64,000 bases of DNA from an uncultured Bacteroidota bacterium (GTDB lineage: Bacteria; Bacteroidota; Bacteroidia; Chitinophagales; Chitinophagaceae): positions 23,664 through 87,663 of the forward strand of contig CAIRYK010000037.1 in assembly GCA_903882805.1 (NCBI GenBank). The letters are read 5' to 3'. The notes under the pieces are model-generated. The model had not been told where the DNA came from. It made no database searches and saw only the letters and a program-made list of their open reading frames with translations. Of the stretch, positions 45,423 through 54,538 are shown piece by piece. The first letter of the stretch is position 1. Every line of letters begins with the position of its first letter. A program made the position numbers and the translations under genes.

Positions 45423-47351
45423 TTAATGTTGTTGACTCTTCAAAACATTGAGCGCATTTGCAGCATTAGCATAATCGGGCTTTATTTTCAGCACATTCTG
45501 CCATGCAGCTGCGGCCTTTGCGTTGTCTTTGTTCAGATAAAACATAACGCCAGCATTGTAATACATCTCCGGCAACTTTGGATGGTTAGGGTACATCTTG
45601 CGTACTACTTCCAGATTGGCTACTACACTATCAGGTATCTTTAGTTTGAAATATGCAAGCCCTTTATTAAGATAAGATGATACATAGGTAGGGTGCAGCG
45701 CCAGCGCTTTATTTAGCAACTCTATACCTCTGTAAATATCTGCGTCCTTAGCTTTCTGATCTTTTTCAAACTCCGATTTATCTATAAGCGCGGCAGCCAC
45801 GTTGGCATTCACCAATACACTGTTGGGCACCACATTCAGATCGTGGGTAAACAGCGTATAGTCGTTTCTCCAGTCACCATTGCGATTTATGGTTATATAG
45901 CCCCAACACACGGTAAGCCCTACCATAAATACCGCAAGTATAGCATTGCCTGCCGACTTAGATCGTATTAGCTCGAGCCCTTTGTACAAGAAAAATGCTA
46001 CTGCTATGGCAAACCCTACAGAAGAATGAAAAATAAGACGCTCGCCCATAGTAGCGCCAATATCAAATACAATGTTGCATATCATCAGTAAGTGCGACAT
46101 ATAAAAGGCTATAGCAAAACAAAGAATAGGACGTGCATATTCCCATGTAGCAACGCCCGGCTCTTCTGTTTTCACCTCGCCCTTTCCCGACTTACCAAAA
46201 AACTTAAAGAAGAAATAAATCATGCCGCCATGCACCAGCAACGATAACCACACCAACGGATGGGTGATTTCTTTGTAGGGTATAGTATTGTAAGAATAGT
46301 CGGCCGAAAGCGGATAGGGCACAATCAATAGCTTCAGGTAGTCGAGCGTGGTGGCAATCTCGGTAGCTATTTTTTCGCTGCCTACCGCAAAATGGTATGG
46401 ATTATTTAGTATCTCACTTCCCGAATCCGGATTGGGGTCGCCCACAACAGGCAACCTCATCAACAGGTATACTGCTACAACAGCGCCAAAGGGCAAAGTG
46501 GCTGTAATACTCTTGCCAATGGTATACCTGTTGAACAAATAGAAGGATAAAGGTAATAACGCCATAATTGTAATAGCGTATTCCTTAGACAGAAAAGCCA
46601 GAAAATAACTAAGCAGCGCTGCTATTAGCATTTCTATTTTTTTACTTTCCTGATACTTGAAAGCGAAAATGAAGGTGAGCGACATAAACACAATCGACAT
46701 TATCTCATCGCGGCTCTTTACATTCGCTACCACCTCGGTATGTATAGGGTGTATGGTAAATATCACTACCGCTAATAACGCCATAATAGGATTGCTACGG
46801 AAGATTATGTAACGCATAAAATACAGCAACACCACTGCTGCAAGCATATACCACAGCACATTTATTACGTGGCGAATGTGCATATTCTGCTCCAGCTTTA
46901 TTGTGCCGGGGTCTTTTTGGCCCATAACCATTGGGTGATTCAGAAAGCTATCTATCTTATCCTTCTTCACCGCTCCAAATATCTGCTGCTCTATAGCAAA
47001 CGTTACAATAGACAACGGACGATAACGACCGCCCGACAATTGGTTGCCCGAATTAAATTGTTTGTAATAGCTGTCATAAGCATCTTTGGTAAAGATATCG
47101 GGAATACCAGATAATCCTTCCAGCACATACTCATTTTGCACTATTACCATGGTATCGTCGTGGGCAGCTTCATTCTTGTACGTATTAATGTAAAAGATGA
47201 ATGCCAAAGCAGCCACTATCAGCGCCTGAACCTTAAATTCTGACAGCCATTCCGGGAAACGGAGATCGGGCAACCATGGATTATTTTTTACAACAGGCTC
47301 CTGCTTTAGGGGTGTTGCAGTTACGGGACGTTTGTTAACTTGTTTTGCCAT
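45423..47351 (-). CDS. TMTC-like polytopic membrane protein with C-terminal TPRs, copy A
   Basis: 642 residues. A short cytosolic N-terminus is followed by about 11-12 transmembrane helices. The first external loop carries the paired acidic motif HDDTMVIVQNEYV, the position of the catalytic Asp in GT-C glycosyltransferases, followed by GRYRPLSIVTFAIEQQIFG; a second conserved loop is FTIHPIHTEVVANVKSRDEIMS. About three TPR units form the last 130 residues (ALALHPTYVSSYLNKGLAYFKL; VRKMYPNHPKLPEMYYNAGVMFYL; VLKIKPDYANAANALNVL). This layout is that of the TMTC/DUF1736 family, whose animal members are O-mannosyltransferases. Bacterial function is unproven. A near-identical architecture is encoded just upstream by copy B. 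Confidence 0.8.
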   Translation of the reverse strand: MAKQVNKRPVTATPLKQEPVVKNNPWLPDLRFPEWLSEFKVQALIVAALAFIFYINTYKNEAAHDDTMVIVQNEYVLEGLSGIPDIFTKDAYDSYYKQFNSGNQLSGGRYRPLSIVTFAIEQQIFGAVKKDKIDSFLNHPMVMGQKDPGTIKLEQNMHIRHVINVLWYMLAAVVLLYFMRYIIFRSNPIMALLAVVIFTIHPIHTEVVANVKSRDEIMSIVFMSLTFIFAFKYQESKKIEMLIAALLSYFLAFLSKEYAITIMALLPLSFYLFNRYTIGKSITATLPFGAVVAVYLLMRLPVVGDPNPDSGSEILNNPYHFAVGSEKIATEIATTLDYLKLLIVPYPLSADYSYNTIPYKEITHPLVWLSLLVHGGMIYFFFKFFGKSGKGEVKTEEPGVATWEYARPILCFAIAFYMSHLLMICNIVFDIGATMGERLIFHSSVGFAIAVAFFLYKGLELIRSKSAGNAILAVFMVGLTVCWGYITINRNGDWRNDYTLFTHDLNVVPNSVLVNANVAAALIDKSEFEKDQKAKDADIYRGIELLNKALALHPTYVSSYLNKGLAYFKLKIPDSVVANLEVVRKMYPNHPKLPEMYYNAGVMFYLNKDNAKAAAAWQNVLKIKPDYANAANALNVLKSQQH

Positions 47352-47368
47352 TACTATAAAGTGTCAGC

Positions 47369-47395
47369 CAAATATAAAGGTTTATATTTTTACAA
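47369..47395 (-). promoter_or_regulatory. Promoter candidate of TMTC-like copy A
   Basis: Minus strand: TTG (47393-47395), 16-base spacer, TATATTTG (47369-47376), 17 bases before the ATG. Confidence 0.5.
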
Positions 47396-47457
47396 CATAG
47401 TCATTGAGGAAATAGGTAATAGAGAAAAAACAGTTCCAAATAGCATAATTATGCATT

Positions 47458-49314
47458 TTAATTCCCCTTTGAATGACTAAATTCTTTTTGCAAACTGTCT
47501 ATTACCATCAGACCTCGCATTGCTTGCGGGTGCCTCGGACTTAGGTTTAATGTTATTTGCCATGAAATGGCTGCAGGTTGAAACTGGTTTTTATAATAAA
47601 AATCAAGTCCTACGTAGTAATATAAATCGGGCAAGGATGGATGCACAGGATATAATGCCCTCACCCGTTCCAGATCTACAGCAGCGCTATCGGGCATACT
47701 CAGTTTCAGATAGGCGACGCTACGGTTCAGGTGGCCCAGAGCATAGGTTTCCTGTAGCGACAATGCATGCCCGAATAAACCAATAGCGCGCCTGATATCT
47801 GCAGTTCGTTTTGCGGTATCCGGCTCCTTGTCGGCATTGTTTACTAGAAGGCTCCCCACATTGCTGGAAATAAGAAAACTATTAGGACAGACATTAATAT
47901 CCTGATAAGACAAAGTCTGATCATTTTTCCAATCTGCATTCCTGGCTATTGTTTTGTACCCACATAGCGTAAGTACTATGATAGCAACAGGCGCCCAAAC
48001 TACGGAGCGCCCGCACCAACCATATCTACGAACCGCATATCCTATAGCCTCGGCAACTACTACAACAAAGCCGACTGAAGAATGATAAACCAATCGCTCG
48101 CACATGGTAGCGCCAATGTCGAATAACAAATTGCCTACCATCATCAGATTGATAAAATAAAATGCAATACCAAAACAAACAACGCTACGCCGAATAAAAT
48201 AATATATACCAATACCCAACAGCAATACGTGCACAGATAATGATACCCACACTACCGGACTTGTAAAATCTTCGTAGGGAATTTGATTGTAAGAATAATC
48301 GCACGAAAGGGGATGCGGAAATATCATCATTCGCAGGTATTGAAGCAGTGTAGCTATTTCTGTAGCCAGCTTTTGTGTGCCATGCGCCATTGCATATGGG
48401 TTTATTTGTATGTCGTTATCAGAAAACTCGCTGCGCTGCGGCATAACAAGCAACCTGACAACTACATACACTGCCGCAACTACCCAATACGGCAATGACA
48501 GTATAGCGCTCCTTTTGATACCTGTATTGCCAAATAAATAGAACGATAACGGTAACAATAATAGCAAGGTAATAGCATATTCCTTCGACAGAAAAGCCAG
48601 TACATAACTAACCAAAGCGGCAGCCAGCAGCCACATCTTTCCGCTCCTATTGTAGGCAAATGCGGATATAAAGGTGAGGCAAATGAACAATAGCGACATT
48701 ATTTCATCGCGGCTTTTCACATTAGCCACTACTTCTGTATGTATTGGGTGCACCACAAACAATACGGTAGCAACAAAAGCGAGCATTGTATTATGGCGAA
48801 ATACGATGTTGCGCAGAAAATAAAGCAACACCACGCAAGAAAGCATAAATAAAACCACATTTACGCCATGCCTTATATGCATGAGCCTCAAAAACTGTTT
48901 ATCGTGTTCTTCTTTTGCAATGGGAGTTACGCCAAAGCGCACAAGACTATCGGCCTGCTGTTGCGTAAGCGCGCCAAACAATTGTTGTTCAATAGCAAAA
49001 GTGACGATAGATAACGGCCTGTATCGCCCACCCCTTACCTGGTCGGTGGTATTTATTTGTTTAAAATAGCTATCGTAGGCGTCCTTTGTCAAAATATCGG
49101 GTACACCTGCAAAACCGCGCCACACATATCCATTTTGCACAATTACTGCTGTATCGTCGAGAGCAAATTCATTTCCTACCGTGTTGCCATAAAAAAGCAG
49201 GGAAAGTAAGGAAACAAAAATGGCTTGATACTTAAACCGCATAGCCCAATGGGGTACTAGAAAGCGGAGGTTCGATGCTTTGTTGCTTTTATCGGTTACT
49301 ACTGTTGTTACCAT
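47458..49314 (-). CDS. TMTC-like polytopic membrane protein with C-terminal TPRs, copy B
   Basis: 618 residues from the ATG at 49314 (MVTTVVTDKSNK). It is colinear with copy A over its whole length: LDDTAVIVQNGYVWRGFAGVPDILTKDAYDSYFKQ, GGRYRPLSIVTFAIEQQLFG, VHPIHTEVVANVKSRDEIMS, LAFLSKEYAIT, and the TPR tail (HALSLQETYALGHLNRSVAYLKL; VRALYPVHPSLPDLYYYVGLDFYY). It lacks about 25 residues of the copy A N-terminus and a loop near residue 400. It has its own consensus promoter. Function as for copy A: a putative GT-C type glycosyltransferase of unknown substrate. The fragment at 49458-49823 shows that the family formerly had a third member here. Confidence 0.8.
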   Translation of the reverse strand: MVTTVVTDKSNKASNLRFLVPHWAMRFKYQAIFVSLLSLLFYGNTVGNEFALDDTAVIVQNGYVWRGFAGVPDILTKDAYDSYFKQINTTDQVRGGRYRPLSIVTFAIEQQLFGALTQQQADSLVRFGVTPIAKEEHDKQFLRLMHIRHGVNVVLFMLSCVVLLYFLRNIVFRHNTMLAFVATVLFVVHPIHTEVVANVKSRDEIMSLLFICLTFISAFAYNRSGKMWLLAAALVSYVLAFLSKEYAITLLLLLPLSFYLFGNTGIKRSAILSLPYWVVAAVYVVVRLLVMPQRSEFSDNDIQINPYAMAHGTQKLATEIATLLQYLRMMIFPHPLSCDYSYNQIPYEDFTSPVVWVSLSVHVLLLGIGIYYFIRRSVVCFGIAFYFINLMMVGNLLFDIGATMCERLVYHSSVGFVVVVAEAIGYAVRRYGWCGRSVVWAPVAIIVLTLCGYKTIARNADWKNDQTLSYQDINVCPNSFLISSNVGSLLVNNADKEPDTAKRTADIRRAIGLFGHALSLQETYALGHLNRSVAYLKLSMPDSAAVDLERVRALYPVHPSLPDLYYYVGLDFYYKNQFQPAAISWQITLNLSPRHPQAMRGLMVIDSLQKEFSHSKGN

Positions 49315-49358
49315 ATCGGGCTTCAATTTAATGGTTGGCCGTTTTCAGTAATTACCGT

Positions 49359-49389
49359 CAAAAATATAATCACGGCCATTTTTGCCCAA
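49359..49389 (-). promoter_or_regulatory. Promoter of TMTC-like copy B
   Basis: Minus strand: TTG (49387-49389), 20-base spacer, TATTTTTG (49359-49366), 44 bases before the ATG at 49314. Confidence 0.65.
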
Positions 49390-49457
49390 GACCCGGATAA
49401 TTTTCTTGCAGCTTTTATTGCCGCTGACCAATACTTTTAACATTTTCGTAAAACAGG

Positions 49458-49823
49458 CTACCGCCTTCCCATCAGGGCATCGAGCGCCTCGCGCGCTGGA
49501 GCAAATGCCGGTTGCAACTGCAGGGTTGTTTGCCATGCGTCTGCTGCTTGCTGCCCCATATGCCGTTGGTAATAAATGGCGCCGGCGCTGTAAAACAACT
49601 CCGGTAATCGCGGATGAGTGGGATACAATCTTTTAGCCTGCTGAAGATTGGCAATTGCGCTGTCGGGCTGCGCAAGGTACAGGTAGGCTATTGCGGCATT
49701 AATGTATGCGGAACTATAGTCGGGATAAATTTTAGTAGCCTTGTGCAGCAGGCCAACTGCTTGCGTCTGCGCGCAATGATGAGCACAATAGTCCAAAGCA
49801 TATTGGTCTTTAGCTAAGTATAA
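49458..49823 (-). pseudogene. Remnant of a third TMTC-like gene (C-terminal TPRs only)
   Basis: The frame from 49823 to the stop at 49458 encodes about 120 residues matching only the TPR tail of copies A and B: AVGLLHKATKIYPDYSSAYINAAIAYLYLAQPDSAIANLQQAKRLYP and LPELFYSAGAIYYQRHMGQQAADAWQTTLQLQPA. In copies A and B these segments follow more than 450 residues of membrane domain, which is absent here. An in-frame stop lies at 49824-49826 and no ATG precedes the homologous part; only a TTG (49796) could serve. It is best read as a 5'-deleted third copy. A short free TPR protein is the less likely alternative. Confidence 0.7.
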
Positions 49824-49855
49824 CTACATTCGTTGGCGACCAAAATGCAAAGAAT

Positions 49856-50218
49856 TTAATCGTTATCCACTGCATCAACTCTTTGTATGTTTTCATACTT
49901 CGTATACTGACGTTCTGTAAATACTGTTTTATAAAAGCTATCTGTAGCGTTTTTTCTCTTCCAGTATTTTTCAGCAGCGCTTAGCTGGGTGCCAGTACTT
50001 GGGCTAGTTTTTTCTTGTTCTGCGTTCAATAAATATTTGAATACCATATTGCGTTGCAAATCGCTAAGTTGCAATATTTCCCTGTACTTGTTTGCTATGC
50101 TTTCCGGGTCTTTATTTATCTTTTTATCAGAGATAATTATCCTTGTTTGTGCTTTCAACACAATTGAAGACACAGAAAATAACAAAGGGAGCAAGAAAGA
50201 AAACACCATCTTTAGCAT
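49856..50218 (-). CDS. Small secreted protein of unknown function
   Basis: 120 residues from the ATG at 50218 (MLKMVFSFLLPLLFSVSSIVLKAQ signal peptide; alternative ATG at 50209). The mature ~95 residues are charged and helical: KKINKDPESIANKYREILQLSDLQRNMVFKYLLNAEQEKT and YKTVFTERQYTKYENIQ. The spacing of L-Q-R and Q-Y-x-K-Y resembles small Bacteroidota periplasmic sensor-like proteins with LTxxQ motifs (CpxP/Spy-like), but the similarity is loose. No function is assigned. Confidence 0.65.
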   Translation of the reverse strand: MLKMVFSFLLPLLFSVSSIVLKAQTRIIISDKKINKDPESIANKYREILQLSDLQRNMVFKYLLNAEQEKTSPSTGTQLSAAEKYWKRKNATDSFYKTVFTERQYTKYENIQRVDAVDND

Positions 50219-50658
50219 AATAAGTAATTCATATAAAATTAAGTGTAAAAACTCATCAAATGTTATCCGTTTCTTTAAACAACACGACAGCAATTCCTAA
50301 ATAGAGTATTGTTTCTATTGCAAAAGCAAATCTTTGTAAATCAACCAACACTGCCATCCGACTTAGTTTCGTCGAATTTCGCAGATACCTTATTTTTTAT
50401 TGGGCATTCGGCGCTGGGTAGACTCATAAATCGGCGACATTTAATCTTGCGAGTATTTGGATTGTAAATTGTGTTTAAAAGGCATCCAAAATCTAAAAGC
50501 GAAAAGGCGCTCTATGTTCTATTTCGCAAAATCAGATGGCATAAATTACGCTGTTTTGCAAAAGATCGATAATATGAATTCACCAGCCCCATCTACATTT
50601 TTTCCCTCCAGATTTGCTAATTGTTCAATAGCTTTATATATTTACGGAAAATAACCGG
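50219..50658. other. Intergenic region without recognised feature
   Basis: 440 AT-rich bases between divergent genes. A partial -7-like TAGCTTTA lies near 50629, ahead of the lipoprotein gene. No supportable ORF or RNA gene. Confidence 0.4.
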
Positions 50659-51183
50659 ATGAAAAGCATTATTACCGTACTGTTGCTGTCGTGCCTATTT
50701 GGTTTATCGTCTTGTAGTGAAGATTCTGGAACCACTAATCTGGTAACTGTTCCTGTTGAAGATACCATCACTAAGGGCAGCTACCTGCAAATCGCTTTTC
50801 TGGATAAATCGTTTTATATATCCGATATATCTGTAAACAATTCTCCGATTTACGAAATGTTTGCTAATAGCCTGTTCAACGATCGCGATTCTATTTGGTC
50901 GAGCAAATTGGTACTTACCGACTATCGCAATCAGAAAATGGCCCTTTACCTGAATACAAAAACAAATAACGCAAACAACATCGGTAAATATTTTGTTCAG
51001 GACAACACATCAACACTTACAGATTTCTCAGGCGGAGAAAACAAAAATTATGCAATTACTACTGGCAGCCATATAGAAATAACAACCTATGCAAGCCAAT
51101 ATCTCGAAGGTTCGCTCTATCTGAATCTCCGTTACAACTATGCCTATTACGTAGCAACCGGACACTTCAAAATATTCAGATAA
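50659..51183 (+). CDS. Lipoprotein of unknown function
   Basis: 174 residues. The SPII signal MKSIITVLLLSCLFGLSSC places the mature Cys at 19. The mature part is beta-rich (GSYLQIAFLDKSFYISDI, KLVLTDYRNQKMALYLNTK, GSHIEITTYASQYLEGSLYLNLRYNYAYYVATGHFKIFR) and closes with an ATGHFxIxR strand reminiscent of the DUF6252-like pair at 12-13 kb, but too weakly to merge the families. It is monocistronic, with a strong terminator. Confidence 0.7.
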   Translation: MKSIITVLLLSCLFGLSSCSEDSGTTNLVTVPVEDTITKGSYLQIAFLDKSFYISDISVNNSPIYEMFANSLFNDRDSIWSSKLVLTDYRNQKMALYLNTKTNNANNIGKYFVQDNTSTLTDFSGGENKNYAITTGSHIEITTYASQYLEGSLYLNLRYNYAYYVATGHFKIFR

Positions 51184-51204
51184 GCGGCGCTTATACTTTT
51201 TTTG

Positions 51205-51240
51205 AATCCTGCGTTTTCATCAACGCAGGATTTTTTATTT
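51205..51240 (+). terminator. Intrinsic terminator of the lipoprotein gene
   Basis: 11-bp perfect stem (51205-51215 with 51222-51232), six-base loop, T-run at 51231-51236 extending into TATTTT. Confidence 0.9.
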
Positions 51241-51351
51241 TAGGCGAATTTTAATATCAAAACCAGGCAATTACGCCGCCAGTGTTACTTTTTTGAGCGA
51301 ACTTTAACAACGAGGTATTATTCACAATTATCAGCCACTCAACTCGAAACC

Positions 51352-52731
51352 ATGATGTCGTTCAAAGAGATAAGGCACAAACTTGCAGAGGGCGACTTCA
51401 GCAGTCTGTTTCACCCAAACAGTAAAAATGCCATTCACCCGTCGGAAGTTGCCGGAATCTTCAACGGCCTACCCTTCGATGTGGCGCTCAAAACCTTTAG
51501 GGCATTCCCAATTACCCGACAAATAAGTGTTTTCTCTTACCTCGACATACTGCTACAAAAGCAAATTATCAGAAGTCTGGCCAAAGATCGCGCCGCCTTC
51601 ATTCTAAACAATCTGAGTTCCGATGACCGGCTGAAATTACTGACGTCATTTCATGGTATGGAGCAGTCGGCAATGCTCGATAAGCTCGATGAAAAGAAAA
51701 AGAAGGCCGTGCATAACCTACTCGGCTATCCGCAAAACAGCGTTGCCCGTCTTATCAATACGGAGTTTGCAACTGTATCGAAAGAAATGTCTATTAGTCA
51801 GGCGATAGAACATCTGCAAGAAAATCATAAAGACTCTGAAACGGCCAACGTAATATATGTAGTAGACGAAGATGGAAAACTGATAGACGACATACCGGTG
51901 CGGCGTTTGGTGCTCAACAAAGGGCACAAACAGGTAGAGGAAATAATGGACCATTATTGTGTAAAGCTAAATATAGAAGACACTGCGGATGAAGCCGTAA
52001 CCAAATTTCAGGAATACGACCGCACAGTGCTGCCGGTTACAGATGGCCACAATATGCTGCTGGGTGTGGTAACTATTGATGACGTAATGGATGTAGCGCA
52101 GGAAATCGGCACAAAGGAAATGCAGAAATTCGGCGGTTTGGAAAGTCTGGATTATCCTTATGTTAAAACGCCCTTCTTTTCGCTGGTGCGCAAGCGCGCC
52201 GGCTGGCTCATCATACTATTTCTTGGCGAAATGCTCACTGCTACGGCTATGGGGTATTTTGAGCACGAAATTGCTAAAGCCGTGATGCTGTCGCTATTCA
52301 TTCCACTCATGATATCGAGTGGAGGTAACTGTGGCTCTCAGGCGGCTACGCTCATTATCAGGGCGCTTTCGGTAAAAGAGCTCAATCTTCGCGATTGGTG
52401 GTATGTTATGCGGCGCGAGTTTTTCTCGGGGCTCACACTTGGGCTTATATTGGGTACCATAGGTTTTTTACGCATTCTGGCATGGCAATATTTGGGATGG
52501 CACAACTACGGCGTGCACTATGTGCTGCTGGCCACTACCATTTTCTTTTCGCTGATAGGCATTGTGATGTGGGGCACTATGAGCGGAGCTATGATCCCTA
52601 TGATACTGAAACGACTCAAACAAGACCCTGCAGCATCCTCGGCGCCATTTGTAGCCACATTGGTAGATGTTACCGGCCTTATAATTTATTTTTCTATAGC
52701 AGCGCTTATTCTGCACGGCACGTTATTGTAG
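51352..52731 (+). CDS. mgtE: Magnesium transporter MgtE
   Basis: 459 residues. The MgtE N domain (about 20-135: EVAGIFNGLPFDVALKTFRAF, LNNLSSDDRLKLLTSF) is followed by two CBS domains (about 140-265; ATVSKEMSISQAIEHLQ, TVLPVTDGHNMLLGVVTIDDVMDVA). Five transmembrane helices then carry the pore signature LFIPLMISSGGNCGSQAATLIIRALSVKEL and LVDVTGLIIYFSIAALIL. The cytosolic domains sense Mg2+ and close the channel at high concentration. An adjacent in-frame ATG at 51355 is the alternative start. No M-box-type leader is seen; the upstream 110 bases look plain. Confidence 0.95.
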   Translation: MMSFKEIRHKLAEGDFSSLFHPNSKNAIHPSEVAGIFNGLPFDVALKTFRAFPITRQISVFSYLDILLQKQIIRSLAKDRAAFILNNLSSDDRLKLLTSFHGMEQSAMLDKLDEKKKKAVHNLLGYPQNSVARLINTEFATVSKEMSISQAIEHLQENHKDSETANVIYVVDEDGKLIDDIPVRRLVLNKGHKQVEEIMDHYCVKLNIEDTADEAVTKFQEYDRTVLPVTDGHNMLLGVVTIDDVMDVAQEIGTKEMQKFGGLESLDYPYVKTPFFSLVRKRAGWLIILFLGEMLTATAMGYFEHEIAKAVMLSLFIPLMISSGGNCGSQAATLIIRALSVKELNLRDWWYVMRREFFSGLTLGLILGTIGFLRILAWQYLGWHNYGVHYVLLATTIFFSLIGIVMWGTMSGAMIPMILKRLKQDPAASSAPFVATLVDVTGLIIYFSIAALILHGTLL

Positions 52732-52742
52732 GTCATAAAAAT

Positions 52743-52781
52743 AAAAACAGGGGATAAATGCATAATGCGCTTTATCCCCTG
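52743..52781 (-). terminator. Intrinsic terminator of the DUF6600 gene
   Basis: Minus strand: 11-bp stem CAGGGGATAAA/TTTATCCCCTG (52771-52781 with 52748-52758), 12-base loop, then five T and an AT-rich tail. It may also stop mgtE from the other side. Confidence 0.82.
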
Positions 52782-52803
52782 CTAATCTATTCCTTGATGT
52801 GTG

Positions 52804-53985
52804 TTATTTCTTGCCTTTCGTGTTTTTGTCTGCTTTTGCCGGAGCTTCTTTGGCGTCTTTGGCAGATTTTGTTTCGGTTGTTTCAGTTTTCACAGCTTTT
52901 TTAACGGGTGTTTTTACTGCGGGCGCATCTACAGCTTCTTCTTCTGTTTTTGTTTCTTTTACAGGGGCAGGTTCACGCTCCGGCGGCTCAGGTTGAGCAA
53001 CTGGTTTGTTGATATCCCATTCGTATGGATTAGTGATATTCCTGTTTTTGGGCGCTTCCTTCTCTGCTTCTATAACATGGGTGCCAATTGCGTCCTTGCT
53101 AGTTGCTGTTGGAGGCAGATTCCTTCTGAACTCAGATATTGGCGTTTGTAAACTGCTAATGGTTTGCGGCTTACCAATACCCTGTGGGGCAGCTATTACA
53201 TTTGGTGGAACCATTCGCGCGCCGGTTAACGAAGTTGTTGGGCGTATTTCTGCAGGACGGTACATCTTAATTACTTCGTGGTGCACCCGGGTGGCAAGGT
53301 TTGTGGAGTTTACCAACTTATAGGTCAGTACTTGCTTGCCTGTAGTTTTTGCAACTTGCGCCGAATGTGGACCAGCAACATAGGTTACGCCCTTGTTGCT
53401 GTAAGTGTTGTTTATTAAATCAGAGTTGCTGATTAAATGCTTGTTGTTTCTTGGTCCGTTCCAATAGCGGTAGTAGTTACCGGTATACAGGTATTGCGGA
53501 GGTATGAATACCCACCAGTCGCCGGGGCAGGTATATTCTGCCGACTTAGCGCTCAGTTTGTACTCCGGCGTTAGTGGAGCCCATCCGTAATAACCCTCGC
53601 CTTTGCGCCAGGCAACCCATGCCGGCCCCCAGTCTGAACCTGGAACCCATAACCAACCATAGTAACTATCGAACGTCCAGCGACCATAATGAAAGCAAGC
53701 CCAGCCCCAGGCATAGTCAGATACCCAGGTATTACCGTAGTCAGTCATAGCCCAGTGTCCGTTTGTATAATATGGTCGAAAGTTACCTTCTACTTCCGGC
53801 GACCATACATATCCCATTTTAGGATCTTCTATCCACTGACCATAGGGAGCCAGATTCTGAAAAAAATCGTTGTACGAAATGTAGGCGTCGTCATATTGAG
53901 CTATAGCCTGTGTTGGTGGAAGGCAGTTAAGAAAAATAAAGCTGAGTGAAAATGCAACTAAGAATTTTGCGTAAATTTTTCTCAT
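52804..53985 (-). CDS. DUF6600 / YXWGXW-repeat secreted protein
   Basis: 393 residues from the ATG at 53985 (MRKIYAKFLVAFSLSFIFLN signal peptide, cut near AIAQ). Residues about 30-150 are extremely Trp/Tyr/Gly-rich: YGQWIEDPKMGYVWSPEV, GHWAMTDYGNTWVSDYAWGWACFHYGRW, YGWLWVPGSDWGPAWVAWRKG, the hallmark of DUF6600. The middle is unremarkable. The last ~85 residues are low-complexity Lys/Glu/Pro/Ala (PEPPEREPAPVKETK ... KADKNTKGKK), likely disordered. The family is widespread in Bacteroidota and also occurs in proteobacteria next to FecR-like proteins; its function is not established. An envelope location is inferred. Confidence 0.82.
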   Translation of the reverse strand: MRKIYAKFLVAFSLSFIFLNCLPPTQAIAQYDDAYISYNDFFQNLAPYGQWIEDPKMGYVWSPEVEGNFRPYYTNGHWAMTDYGNTWVSDYAWGWACFHYGRWTFDSYYGWLWVPGSDWGPAWVAWRKGEGYYGWAPLTPEYKLSAKSAEYTCPGDWWVFIPPQYLYTGNYYRYWNGPRNNKHLISNSDLINNTYSNKGVTYVAGPHSAQVAKTTGKQVLTYKLVNSTNLATRVHHEVIKMYRPAEIRPTTSLTGARMVPPNVIAAPQGIGKPQTISSLQTPISEFRRNLPPTATSKDAIGTHVIEAEKEAPKNRNITNPYEWDINKPVAQPEPPEREPAPVKETKTEEEAVDAPAVKTPVKKAVKTETTETKSAKDAKEAPAKADKNTKGKK

Positions 53986-54021
53986 AAACTCAATAAGTCG
54001 TTTGATTGTCAATGTTTAATA

Positions 54022-54029
54022 CAAATATA
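54022..54029 (-). promoter_or_regulatory. -7 element candidate for the DUF6600 gene
   Basis: The minus strand reads TATATTTG 36 bases before the ATG; no -33 TTG at accepted spacing. Confidence 0.4.
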
Positions 54030-54220
54030 AAAATACAAGCCCATCTAAAAAAGCGAATACCCTATCAAGTAGCGCCCAATATTTTCATGCGGCTCGATAA
54101 AGCAATAACCATTAAAACACTGATAGGTAGCCGTGATATTAATTCGGCGTGTAAATATAGTACAATGTTATTTGAAAAAGGATAGCCTGTAGATTATGCA
54201 TTGGGGCGTAACAATGTTGG

Positions 54221-54427
54221 CTATCTTCGTGGACCATATCTGCCTGGCTGCGATGAATGACGCGATCTTCCGGGATGCACTGCATGCGTGCGGCGAGAAT
54301 AATTATGTGGATATGGTGAAATATATCGTTTACCATGATAGCTTTCGCCATGTGGCACCAAAACAACACAGGAGTCCAAACATATTGCCGCGACTGCAGC
54401 CAGCAAAACAACCGTTATTTTTCGCAT
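54221..54427 (-). CDS. Small basic lipoprotein, His/Arg-rich
   Basis: 68 residues from the ATG at 54427. MRKITVVLLAAVAAICLDSC is a clear SPII signal with mature Cys at 20. The mature ~48 residues are rich in His, Arg, Tyr and Ser (VPHGESYHGKRYISPYPHNYSRR, then RTHAVHPGRSRHSSQ) with no Cys or acidic cluster. No family recognised. A consensus promoter precedes it (54463-54491), which supports it as a real gene. A role in polyanion or metal binding at the outer membrane is conceivable but unproven. Confidence 0.65.
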   Translation of the reverse strand: MRKITVVLLAAVAAICLDSCVVLVPHGESYHGKRYISPYPHNYSRRTHAVHPGRSRHSSQPGRYGPRR

Positions 54428-54462
54428 AAATGTAGTTTCAATATGCACAGCACAAACCTTGC

Positions 54463-54491
54463 CAAAAATAGCTACAGGCGATATCCACAAA
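54463..54491 (-). promoter_or_regulatory. Promoter of the small basic lipoprotein gene
   Basis: Minus strand: TTTG (54488-54491), 17-base spacer, TATTTTTG (54463-54470), 35 bases before the ATG. Confidence 0.65.
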
Positions 54492-54538
54492 ATGTGTGTA
54501 CATAACGCTAAAATAAATCACTATGGGCAAATTTTTAT

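Noticed and set aside
49458..49823. Intact small TPR protein
   Set aside because: The homology begins abruptly inside the TPR tail of the neighbours, no ATG precedes it and a stop codon sits just upstream; a truncated third paralogue explains this better.
50457..50654. 65-codon plus-strand frame before the lipoprotein gene at 50659
   Set aside because: No recognisable motif or promoter, composition of non-coding DNA, no neighbour context.
54139..54411. 90-codon minus-strand frame overlapping the small lipoprotein gene
   Set aside because: No signal, domain or promoter; it lies in another frame of the better-supported lipoprotein gene at 54221-54427.
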